From positions 1-7,269 of the forward strand of contig CALQBT020000133.1 in assembly GCA_943328885.2 (NCBI GenBank): DNA of 7,269 bases, given 5' to 3'. This document shows positions 1-5,925 of this stretch, one piece after another (position 1 is the first letter of the stretch; the number at the start of each line of letters is the position of its first letter). The notes beneath the pieces were generated by a model. The model was not told where the DNA came from, did no database searches, and worked only from the letters and a program-made list of their open reading frames with translations. Source of the DNA: Bordetella parapertussis. GTDB lineage: Bacteria; Pseudomonadota; Gammaproteobacteria; Burkholderiales; Burkholderiaceae_C. Made by a program: the position numbers and the translations under genes.

Positions 1-38
1 CCGCGGACTCGCGCAGCGGCCTTTGGGCCGGCGGCGAA

Positions 39-431
39 TCAGGCGCGGTGTGACAAACGCGATCCGACGCCAGGGCGACTGCCCGGGCCATAAGTGCCGG
101 CATCGGAGCCCGCGGCTTGGAAGGCCTGGATCGCCGCCACTCTGTGCATGGTGATACGGATCAATTCGCCGTTGACCCGATTGTCGGTGTCGAGTTGCAC
201 CAAAATCGTCCGCAACTCAGCGCGCCGAATCTCGCTCTCGGCTGCCACCTCAGCCTGCATCGCCTGCTGACCACCGGGCCAGGCATCGATGCGCGCATAG
301 CAGGTCTCGAGCTCGGTGTTCAGCGCAGCAAGCTGGTCGAGATGACCTTGCTCCAGCGCCGCGCGTTGGCGCGTCAAAGCGGCCCCCAAACCGGCCAGCA
401 GTTCGGCGATCGAATCAGACGGCAGGCTCAT
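39..431 (-). CDS. flgN: Flagellar chaperone FlgN (export chaperone for hook-associated proteins)
   Basis: This cytoplasmic type III export chaperone is expected to bind the hook-filament junction proteins FlgK and FlgL and deliver them to the flagellar export gate. The 130-residue product is close to the usual FlgN length of about 140. It is almost wholly helical: a heptad-like N-terminal helix (residues 8-50) is followed by a second long helix (about 55-108). The hallmark segment NGELI (87-91) and the distal YGPGS (114-118) resemble the conserved FlgN C-terminal part, which binds clients in Salmonella. The reading frame stays open far upstream, antisense-like through flgM. The ATG at 431 was chosen because it begins the FlgN-like sequence (MSLPSDSIAELL) 10 bases after the flgM stop. 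The Shine-Dalgarno is weak, so translation may be coupled to flgM. The order flgA-flgM-flgN is the classical one. The tail after residue 118 is basic and low in complexity. Confidence 0.93.
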   Translation of the reverse strand: MSLPSDSIAELLAGLGAALTRQRAALEQGHLDQLAALNTELETCYARIDAWPGGQQAMQAEVAAESEIRRAELRTILVQLDTDNRVNGELIRITMHRVAAIQAFQAAGSDAGTYGPGSRPGVGSRLSHRA

Positions 432-441
432 GGTTGCTGGC

Positions 442-759
442 TCAGCCCTTCTTGCCTGAGCGCGGGCCGATCGCCTGCACGGCGTCTTCGACCAAGGACT
501 GGGCCAGACCGGCATAGTCGATCTTGAAGTTGCCCGACTGAATTCGTTGTTTGAGCGTGTTGAGCAGTTCGCGATCGCTGAACGATGTTTCGGCAACCGC
601 TGCTGCCAGCGTGCCAGCCGCGATGTCCGAGACTTTGACACTGACCGCAGGCAGTTGCGCAGCAGACACCACCGGCGCTGCTTCGGCACGAACCGGCGCC
701 GCCGCTCGATCAGCGCGCGGTGCTCCGGGCGGTCCACCCGTGACTTGCTTGAGGTTCAT
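442..759 (-). CDS. flgM: Anti-sigma-28 factor FlgM
   Basis: FlgM holds the flagellar sigma factor FliA (sigma-28) inactive until the hook is finished. It is then secreted through the flagellum, releasing late-gene transcription. The product has 105 residues, a normal FlgM length. The first half (about 1-55) is rich in Ala, Pro and Val and probably disordered, as the N-terminal secretion part of FlgM is known to be. The second half carries the sigma-binding signature: residues 66-97, including LKQRIQSGNFKIDYAGLAQ, match the family pattern of a short helix, the (S/N)GxYxID element, then an amphipathic helix ending in L(V/I)xxAV. It lies 15 bases after flgA and 10 bases before flgN. FlgM in other bacteria often has its own late promoter as well; I saw no convincing sigma-28 site in the end of flgA, so read-through from flgA is the simplest reading. 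Confidence 0.94.
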   Translation of the reverse strand: MNLKQVTGGPPGAPRADRAAAPVRAEAAPVVSAAQLPAVSVKVSDIAAGTLAAAVAETSFSDRELLNTLKQRIQSGNFKIDYAGLAQSLVEDAVQAIGPRSGKKG

Positions 760-774
760 GATCTTTACCGCCGT

Positions 775-1551
775 TCAGAGTTTCACGTCCACATGACCCG
801 CGCGAACCACGTTCGCAACGACCAGCTTACCGTCGGGCATTTTGACCCTTATGGTATCGCCTAATCCGCCGCCTTGCTGAGCCGTGCCTTCCGCAGAAAC
901 CTGGAAAGCCTGACCTACCAGGCGTACCGTGACACGATCACCTACCTTGATGACGGTTGGCTGACGCAATGCGTTTAGCACCAGGCTGGTATTTTCGCGA
1001 ATCGGCCGCACCGTCTCGCGGCCCAGCGCCTGGGCCAGGTCGGTGAGCACGCCGATCGGCTCGGTGGCAATGTCGGCCTCGACCAAGCGCAGGTCTTCGG
1101 CGCGCAGCAGTTGCCCGGCAGGCAGTGGGCGACCGGCCTGCACCACCTGTGCCAGGCCGCGAACCCGCACATTGACCGACCAGCGCCAGGCAGGCTGATC
1201 ACATTGCAGCGTGACCGTGAGCGGGCCAAGCCAGCGGGAGCGGCTGTTGTCGACCATTCGCGCAGGACGCAGGCAGGCCGGCGGACCGGGTTCGTCGGCT
1301 GGCACGTCGACCACGGTGCGCAACGCTGCACCCTGGTTCTGGCGCTCGACATGCTGTTCGATCAGCGTGCGCCAGGGCGCCAGCTTGGCTTCGGTCTGCG
1401 CGGCCGCAGGCGCCATGGTCAGCCAGAGGCAGCACCAGCCGACGGCCACCCCGCGCAGCGGCCCGACAGCGCCGAACAGGCGCTCGCGCAAGCTGCGGCC
1501 AAGGACCACGGCTGCGCAGTGGGCAGGCAAACCTGGCAGTGCAGGCTTCAT
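775..1551 (-). CDS. flgA: Flagellar basal body P-ring formation protein FlgA
   Basis: FlgA is the periplasmic chaperone that helps FlgI subunits assemble the P ring around the flagellar rod. The 258-residue product shows the expected order: a signal sequence, an N-terminal domain (about 55-130), a SAF-type domain (about 135-200, with AGRPLPAGQLLRAEDL and the DLAQALGRETVRPI stretch), and a C-terminal beta domain (about 198-258). The C-terminal domain contains LRQPTVIKVGDRVTV, FQVSAEGTA and IRVKMPDGKLV, all closely matching FlgA relatives. The signal peptide is odd: a hydrophobic core near 34-51, with likely cleavage after an Ala-rich stretch (APAAA before Q52), follows an unusually long N-region of about 33 residues. 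The ATG at 1551 was kept because its ATGA overlaps the stop of the upstream gene, which suggests coupled translation. A shorter start inside the signal peptide remains possible. Here flgA is an internal cistron of a longer array, not the first gene of its own unit. Confidence 0.96.
   Translation of the reverse strand: MKPALPGLPAHCAAVVLGRSLRERLFGAVGPLRGVAVGWCCLWLTMAPAAAQTEAKLAPWRTLIEQHVERQNQGAALRTVVDVPADEPGPPACLRPARMVDNSRSRWLGPLTVTLQCDQPAWRWSVNVRVRGLAQVVQAGRPLPAGQLLRAEDLRLVEADIATEPIGVLTDLAQALGRETVRPIRENTSLVLNALRQPTVIKVGDRVTVRLVGQAFQVSAEGTAQQGGGLGDTIRVKMPDGKLVVANVVRAGHVDVKL
1548..1551 (-). promoter_or_regulatory. ATGA stop/start overlap coupling flgA to the upstream CheA-like gene
   Basis: The start codon of flgA shares bases with the TGA stop of the preceding gene on the minus strand. 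The bases just upstream of the start (GCCGATCAAGCGACC) contain no good Shine-Dalgarno. Such an arrangement usually means that ribosomes finishing the upstream gene reinitiate on the next, so flgA output would follow that of the CheA-like protein. The overlap is seen directly; coupling is inferred. Confidence 0.7.
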
Positions 1552-2978
1552 GGTCGCTTGATCGGCTCAGCCGCCGCAACCACGGCCACAGTCTCAGCCC
1601 CGGCGCGACGCCTGGGCCTGCGCTTGCCCGCGACCGGCGTCGCGAGCGCAGGTGGATCGTCAGGCAACGCGGCCTCGTAGTGAATCGGCAGCAGCAAGGG
1701 CATCAATCGGCCGCTGCTGTCGCTGACCATGGCTTGCCAATGCGCGGGCATCGGCCATTGACCCGCAGCCGGCAACTCGTAGCGCCAAACCAAGGTCGGC
1801 GGCTCGGCACTGGCATCGGGTCCGGTCAGATCGATCTGCAGGCTTTCGACGCCAATTCGCAAGCGCGCCCTGGATGGCGGCGCCGCAGCGCGCGCGGCTG
1901 GACGGACGCGGGCCGGGCTGGTGTCGTCCGGCACCCGCCCTGCTTCAACCCCTTCGTATTGCAACGCGTGCAGCGCATACCAGCCCTGTGCGCTGCGCAG
2001 CACGATGACGCTGGGGCGGTGCGGATCGCGCGGCAAGCTCAGGCGCAGCATGCCGGGCAGCACATCGATACGACCGCCGGATTGGCCGACGATCTGGCTG
2101 GCCATGGCCAATGCGCGCGCCGACGGTTCGCAGCCATCGAGCTCGGCCGACAGCACGCCCGCAGCGGCCGTCGCGCGCAGCGGCCGCGCCAGGGGCAGGA
2201 CCGCCACGGCAGCTGCCAGCCAGGCCAGGGATTCGGGCGCGGCCGTCAGCGACACAGCCAGCGCTGCCGCGCCGATCTGGTCAACGCTGACCCGCGCCTG
2301 CGCGACGAGGCCGACGATCACCCGCTCGATCCCGTTGCGCGAGGGCGCAGGGGTCTGGGCCAGACTTTCATGCAGGCTGCGAGCCTGGGCCAGCGTGCTC
2401 AATCGCTGCGCCGCTGCCGCCAGGTTGACGCCTTCGCGCTGCGCTGAGGGGTGTACGGAATGGGCCACAGCAGCCGGCTGCGGCGCGGCGGCAAGCGCCG
2501 TCGGCGACACGACAGGCAGCAAGCCGTGACCAAGCACGGCCGGCGCGGTGTCAGGCGTCGCTGCCCACGGGTAGCGGGACAACCAGGCCGTTGCGAACAG
2601 CTTGTCGTCGCCAGCCGGTTTGTCGCTGCGCAGCGACTGGATCAACTGGTCGAGCCGGTCGGTGAGTTCGATGATGTGCGCACGCCGCTGAGCGATCTGC
2701 GCCGGCGTTCGCGGGTGTTCGAGCCAGCGCGCCAACGCTCGCACGCAGCTCGAATAGGCCACCAGTTCGAGCGTGCGCAACAGATCGGCCAGCGCATCGC
2801 CGGCGCTGGCGGCCATCGCCGACGAGCCGCCGCGGTCGCGCTGCGAGTAGCGCCTCAACTCGCCGTTGAGTTGCTCGGCGTCGATCAGGAACAGTTCGGA
2901 CAGCACGCTCGGACCCCGCGGTACCCAGTCAGGCCGATGCCGCACCGCGGCTGCCTGGTTCGGCGGCCACCACGACAT
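1548..2978 (-). CDS. Degenerate CheA/ChpA-like protein (predicted pseudokinase)
   Basis: I do not recognise this as a named gene, but the 476-residue protein reads like a CheA-type kinase stripped of its catalytic residues. Residues 25-120 resemble a histidine phosphotransfer domain: LSELFLIDAEQLNGEL echoes the opening helix of such domains. LLRTLELVAYSS (66-77) sits where the phosphorylated HTLKGSA motif would be, but Arg replaces the His. A linker rich in Ala and Pro follows (about 135-185). Residues about 215-316 end like a GHKL ATPase: SQIVGQSGGRIDVLPGMLRLSLPR matches the typical closing helix, GGxIxV and beta strand, yet clear N, G1 and G2 box residues are missing. Residues 322-346 (VIVLRSAQGWYALHALQ) recall the CheW-like domain at the CheA C-terminus. 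The tail is basic (RRPRRR). The start is uncertain: the ATG used here overlaps the upstream gene by 50 bases, and GTG codons at 2945 and 2906 are alternatives. It could also be an unrelated Ala-rich protein. Confidence 0.45.
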   Translation of the reverse strand: MSWWPPNQAAAVRHRPDWVPRGPSVLSELFLIDAEQLNGELRRYSQRDRGGSSAMAASAGDALADLLRTLELVAYSSCVRALARWLEHPRTPAQIAQRRAHIIELTDRLDQLIQSLRSDKPAGDDKLFATAWLSRYPWAATPDTAPAVLGHGLLPVVSPTALAAAPQPAAVAHSVHPSAQREGVNLAAAAQRLSTLAQARSLHESLAQTPAPSRNGIERVIVGLVAQARVSVDQIGAAALAVSLTAAPESLAWLAAAVAVLPLARPLRATAAAGVLSAELDGCEPSARALAMASQIVGQSGGRIDVLPGMLRLSLPRDPHRPSVIVLRSAQGWYALHALQYEGVEAGRVPDDTSPARVRPAARAAAPPSRARLRIGVESLQIDLTGPDASAEPPTLVWRYELPAAGQWPMPAHWQAMVSDSSGRLMPLLLPIHYEAALPDDPPALATPVAGKRRPRRRAGAETVAVVAAAEPIKRP

Positions 2979-4332
2979 CGTGCTGCAAGGAGTCTAGCTG
3001 GCTGCAAAGGTGTTGCATCTCCGATTGCAGCCGCACCAGTTCGCGCCTGGGCACCACTGACCGCGGCTCCGCCAGATTTTCGCGCTGGTCGCGCAAGTCA
3101 TCGAGCTTGGCCAACGCAGCAATGGTGGTCGCCAGCAAACCGTCGAGCCGCTCCAGGGATTCGACCTGCAGCGTATCGGCCTCACTTGCCTGTTCGCCAA
3201 GCCGTGACAGCGCCAGATTGATCGTGCCTTCACGGGCACGCTGCAGCAATCCCATCAGCGCCAGCAAGTCGATGACCAGTTCGCCTTCAGCCTGCTGCGA
3301 AGACGAGCCCGTACCCTCGATCAGCGCACGCGCCAGACGCTCGAGCGATGCGCCGGCATCGCAGGCCGTGTTGACGGCCAGCTGCAAGTCCTGCCAGCTC
3401 TCCTCGTCGATCAGCACACCCGAGGCCGCGGTCGGCCAGGTCTGGGCCGGGCGCTGCAACTCGACGTACGGGTCCGGCAGGGCCTTGTCCGGCGTCAAGA
3501 CGGCGGCAGGCTGAGGGTCGGCCACGCCTGCAGCCTCTTCCCTCAAGGGCCGCGATGGCGCGCCAGCCGGCGATGCAGCCGGCGCAGCCAGGCCAAGCCA
3601 GCGGCGTGCGGCTGCGGCCAGCGCCAGCAGCACGGCCAACAGCGCCAGGCCGTTGATGCTGGCATCGGAGGCGCCCGATGTGGCGGGCGCTGCGGCTTCG
3701 TTGAGCAGGGCCTGGGTGTCACGGCGCAAGCCGAGGAACTGATCGACCAGCGCGATCGCCTCTTGCAGATGCTGTGCGCTCTCGGCACGCCCCAGCCCCA
3801 GGGCCTTGCCCGACTCGCCGGCATTGGCGCGGGTCAAACGATCGCCGAGAATGCCCCGCAGGCGCGGCATGTCGACCACGCTGACGTCCTCACCGCACAG
3901 GGCCTGGGAACCCGGCAGCGCCCGATCGCCCGCGACGGTCTCACGCGCCAATTGCTCCATCATCTGCGCGAGGTCGGCAAAGGGCTTGCGCTGGGAGGCC
4001 AGCGACTGCAGGCGCTGCGCCGCCTGGTCCAGCGTCTTGCTGTCGACCCCGCCAGCGCCGATCAGCCACTGCCCAGCAACCCGGCGGCCGAGCAGCTCGG
4101 TGCCCTGCCCCAACGCGGTCAGCCGGGCAAAGTGTGCGGCGTCGAGCAAGCTGGGCCGATCAAGCTGGCTGCGTGCAGCCTGACTCAGCAGCCTGAGCTC
4201 GGCCAAGACCTGCAGGCGGGCGTGGCGCACTTCGCTCAACATCAGCGACAGCAGCAGCACGATGAAAGCGAGCGCACCCAGACCCAGGTCTTGCAAAGCG
4301 GGCGAGCGCAGATTGAGCGGCTTGAAATTCAT
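2929..4332 (-). CDS. PilJ/chemoreceptor-like two-pass membrane protein with degenerate signalling tip
   Basis: This 467-residue protein has the architecture of a transducer. A first membrane segment lies at about 17-34, a helical periplasmic domain at about 35-224, a second membrane segment at about 225-243 followed by Arg residues, and a cytoplasmic helical part to the end. The start of the periplasmic domain (ELRLLSQAARSQL, 45-57) resembles the PilJ-type N-terminal domain of type IV pilus chemoreceptors. In the cytoplasmic part, DLLALMGLLQRAREG (355-369) resembles the chemoreceptor hairpin tip NLLALNAAIEAARAG, but the key Asn and Glu are changed and the flanking QT and GRGFAVVA are absent. 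The remaining C-terminal part is long coiled coil (about 385-452). The ATG at 4332 is directly preceded by a possible GTG start; neither has a good Shine-Dalgarno. It lies between a CheW-like and a CheA-like gene, which is the main support for the chemoreceptor reading. Without that context it would be called a hypothetical membrane protein. Confidence 0.45.
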   Translation of the reverse strand: MNFKPLNLRSPALQDLGLGALAFIVLLLSLMLSEVRHARLQVLAELRLLSQAARSQLDRPSLLDAAHFARLTALGQGTELLGRRVAGQWLIGAGGVDSKTLDQAAQRLQSLASQRKPFADLAQMMEQLARETVAGDRALPGSQALCGEDVSVVDMPRLRGILGDRLTRANAGESGKALGLGRAESAQHLQEAIALVDQFLGLRRDTQALLNEAAAPATSGASDASINGLALLAVLLALAAAARRWLGLAAPAASPAGAPSRPLREEAAGVADPQPAAVLTPDKALPDPYVELQRPAQTWPTAASGVLIDEESWQDLQLAVNTACDAGASLERLARALIEGTGSSSQQAEGELVIDLLALMGLLQRAREGTINLALSRLGEQASEADTLQVESLERLDGLLATTIAALAKLDDLRDQRENLAEPRSVVPRRELVRLQSEMQHLCSQLDSLQHDVVVAAEPGSRGAASA

Positions 4333-4366
4333 CACAGGAGCAAGGTTGGGTTGGCGAGCTTGTCGA
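4333..4366 (-). other. 34-base intergenic gap before the transducer-like gene
   Basis: This is the only gap of more than 15 bases in the array. The minus strand holds no AGGAG-like ribosome site before the GTG-ATG start pair, no convincing hairpin and no recognisable promoter. Confidence 0.6.
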
Positions 4367-4726
4367 TCAGTGCGCTGAAGGGCTGCGCCGCTCGACGGGC
4401 TGACTGGCGGGGTCGGAAAGCGCCGAATCGGTGCTCATCAAACCCAGCACCTCGCACACGGCCACCGCGAGCAAGGGCTCGGCACCATCGGTCAGCACCA
4501 CGCCCCAGGCCGGGCTGGGCGAGATCGCGTCGGTCTTCAGCAGCAAGGGTGCCGACAGCGCGATCAGCGGGCCATGGTCGGACGAAGAGAGTGCCAGCGG
4601 CCCGCCTTGAGCGTCCAGGCCGCGCCAGCCCGGGCGGTCAAGCCGACCGATGCGAACGACCGATTGCGCCGGCAAGTCCAGCAGCGCCGCGCCGATGCGC
4701 ACCCGAAGCACCCGCTGAAGCGCCAT
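4367..4726 (-). CDS. Small CheW-like protein
   Basis: The product has 119 residues, no signal peptide and no membrane segment. Its ends resemble the CheW fold, the adaptor that links chemoreceptors to the CheA kinase. Residues 6-26 (VLRVRIGAALLDLPAQSVVR) recall the opening strands of CheW, where a Gly-containing turn is followed by LPxxxV. Residues 52-94 contain GPLIALSAPLLL, then WGVVLTDGAEPLLAVAVCEVLG, like the PxxxL and later strand pair that ends in the VDxVxxV helix. The middle is shorter than in a normal CheW of about 150 residues, and the conserved GxxxLRG loop is not visible. Residues 97-119 are a polar tail. The ATG at 4726 overlaps the preceding stop by one base (TGATG), which fixes the start; the longer open frame upstream runs antisense-like through gene C and is not real. 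Its place just before a transducer-like and a CheA-like gene strengthens the idea. A distant, functionally altered CheW is the best guess. Confidence 0.45.
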   Translation of the reverse strand: MALQRVLRVRIGAALLDLPAQSVVRIGRLDRPGWRGLDAQGGPLALSSSDHGPLIALSAPLLLKTDAISPSPAWGVVLTDGAEPLLAVAVCEVLGLMSTDSALSDPASQPVERRSPSAH

Positions 4727-4728
4727 CA
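4724..4728 (-). promoter_or_regulatory. TGATG stop/start overlap coupling the CheW-like gene to the PDZ protein gene
   Basis: The last base of the upstream TGA is not separated from the next ATG; one base is shared. The upstream sequence (CTGGGCCCTGTG) gives no good Shine-Dalgarno, so reinitiation is likely. The overlap is seen directly; coupling is inferred. Confidence 0.65.
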
Positions 4729-5925
4729 CAGGGCCCAGCGGGCGCGGCCAGACTGCGCCAACGCCAGCAACAACATCAGCCCACCGCCCAGCAGACTCCA
4801 ACCCAGCTGCAACATGGCTTGGGCTTGGCGAACGCGCAAACGCTCTAAGCCGATGCGGTAAGTGCCCAGGGACTCGTTGAAGCGCTGGTGGTACCAGCCC
4901 AGCAACTCCTCGCTTCGCAGGTAGTTGCTGGCGCTGTAGGCCACCGCGTTGAGGGTCGAGAGGTTGGCGACGAGTTCGTTGCTCACCCCCAGCAAGCCTT
5001 CGACATAAGCGCGCTGCCACTCGGGTGGCATCTGGTCGACATAGCCGCTGCGCAGCTGCTCGGCGATGCGTTCGGCATCGGTCTGGCCGATGAAGCGGAT
5101 GGTGTCAGGCACCGGGAACAACAGGCCGAGGTTGGACAGGTCGAATCGATCGCCTTCCTTGAGTTCCAGACTGGCGGTCAGCGTGTCGGCGCCGCGTTGC
5201 AGCGTCAGCTCGAGCAGCCGCAAGGGCCGGTCGGTGCTGATCTTGTAGACGTCCCAGACAAAACCGGCTTCCTTGGAATTGACCTGCTTGACGACATCAC
5301 CCGTCGCAACCTTTGCCCGCTCGGCCGGCGAGCCTTCGACCACCGCCTGCACGACCGAGCGCGTGGCGCGCAAGGTCGGCTCGGCGCGGGCGTTCTCGAA
5401 CGTTGCGATGTTCTGCACCGCCCGCATCAGCCGATCTTCATTGGGCGACAGTGCGCGCTGCAGGTCCGGGCTGAGCCGGTTCGCCGCGAGCAGCGGGGTG
5501 TGCCCGAGCGCAGGAAACTGCCCCAGCTTGGGTGTGAGGAAGGCGTGGCTCTCCAGGCCCCGGCTCGACGAGACGATGCCCCAGGCCGCCACCATGATCC
5601 AGACCACCACGGCTGCACAGACCAGTCGAAACGCAAGCCCCAGCCACTGCTCGACACCGCGCAAAGCAGGCGTCGCGCTGCGCGGCGGCGCCACGCCGGC
5701 CACCGGCTTGGCTTGGTCTGCCGCTGGCGGATGGCGGCCGAGGCGCTTGCGGAAGTCATCGAGCAGCGCGCTCATGCGCTGGCGCTGCCGCGCCGGGGTA
5801 ACCGGTGCGGGCAGCACGCTGGGCACAGGCGTTGCGAGCGCCGGGTCTGCCGCCTGCGCGGCGGCCAGCTCGGCGGCCTTGGCGGCAGCGCCTGGCCGCA
5901 AACGGCTCAGTAATTTGAGAATCAT
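4726..5925 (-). CDS. Two-pass membrane protein with periplasmic PDZ-like domain
   Basis: No named family is recognised. The 399-residue protein has a long cytoplasmic N-terminal region (1-95, rich in Ala, Pro and Arg). A membrane segment follows at about 97-118, then a large periplasmic part (about 120-365), a second membrane segment at about 374-391 and a short basic tail (SGRARWAL). Within the periplasmic part, residues 188-256 look like a PDZ domain: VVQAVVEGSPAERAKVATGD matches the usual VxxGSPAxxAGLxxGD element, and LTLQRGADTLTASLEL the closing strands. PDZ domains bind exposed protein tails. No protease or other catalytic domain is visible, so a scaffold or docking role is likelier than proteolysis. 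Residues 280-365 are helical and rich in Glu, Arg and Leu. The ATG at 5925 overlaps the stop of the upstream gene as ATGA and has a G-rich stretch (GGGGGCC) nearby; a TTG at 5940 is a less likely start. General secretion-type C proteins also carry PDZ domains, but no other match was seen. Confidence 0.6.
   Translation of the reverse strand: MILKLLSRLRPGAAAKAAELAAAQAADPALATPVPSVLPAPVTPARQRQRMSALLDDFRKRLGRHPPAADQAKPVAGVAPPRSATPALRGVEQWLGLAFRLVCAAVVVWIMVAAWGIVSSSRGLESHAFLTPKLGQFPALGHTPLLAANRLSPDLQRALSPNEDRLMRAVQNIATFENARAEPTLRATRSVVQAVVEGSPAERAKVATGDVVKQVNSKEAGFVWDVYKISTDRPLRLLELTLQRGADTLTASLELKEGDRFDLSNLGLLFPVPDTIRFIGQTDAERIAEQLRSGYVDQMPPEWQRAYVEGLLGVSNELVANLSTLNAVAYSASNYLRSEELLGWYHQRFNESLGTYRIGLERLRVRQAQAMLQLGWSLLGGGLMLLLALAQSGRARWAL
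5922..5925 (-). promoter_or_regulatory. ATGA stop/start overlap between the 281-residue gene and the PDZ protein gene
   Basis: The stop of gene B and the ATG of gene C overlap by four bases. This supports the chosen start of C over the TTG 15 bases further upstream, and suggests coupled translation of the two membrane proteins. Confidence 0.7.

Noticed and set aside
17..30. Small hairpin (CGGCC, loop TTTG, GGCCG) after the flgN stop as a terminator
   Set aside because: The stem is only five pairs and no T-run follows on the minus strand. In such GC-rich DNA a hairpin of this size is expected by chance.
39..737. Long version of flgN starting at 737
   Set aside because: The first 102 residues are an Arg/Ser-rich out-of-frame reading of flgM; FlgN homology begins at the ATG at 431.
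781..860. Possible sigma-28 promoter for flgM inside the end of flgA
   Set aside because: TCAAA and a CCGACGGTAA stretch are present, but the spacing is only about four bases and does not fit the sigma-28 consensus.
1539..2447. Plus-strand open frame of 302 codons opposite the CheA-like gene
   Set aside because: The product is Arg- and Gln-rich and low in complexity, and the opposite strand has a coherent, coupled gene.
3763..4848. Long plus-strand open frame of 361 codons
   Set aside because: It lies opposite the transducer-like and CheW-like genes, its product is Arg/Pro/Gln-rich with no recognisable domain, and high GC produces such shadow frames.
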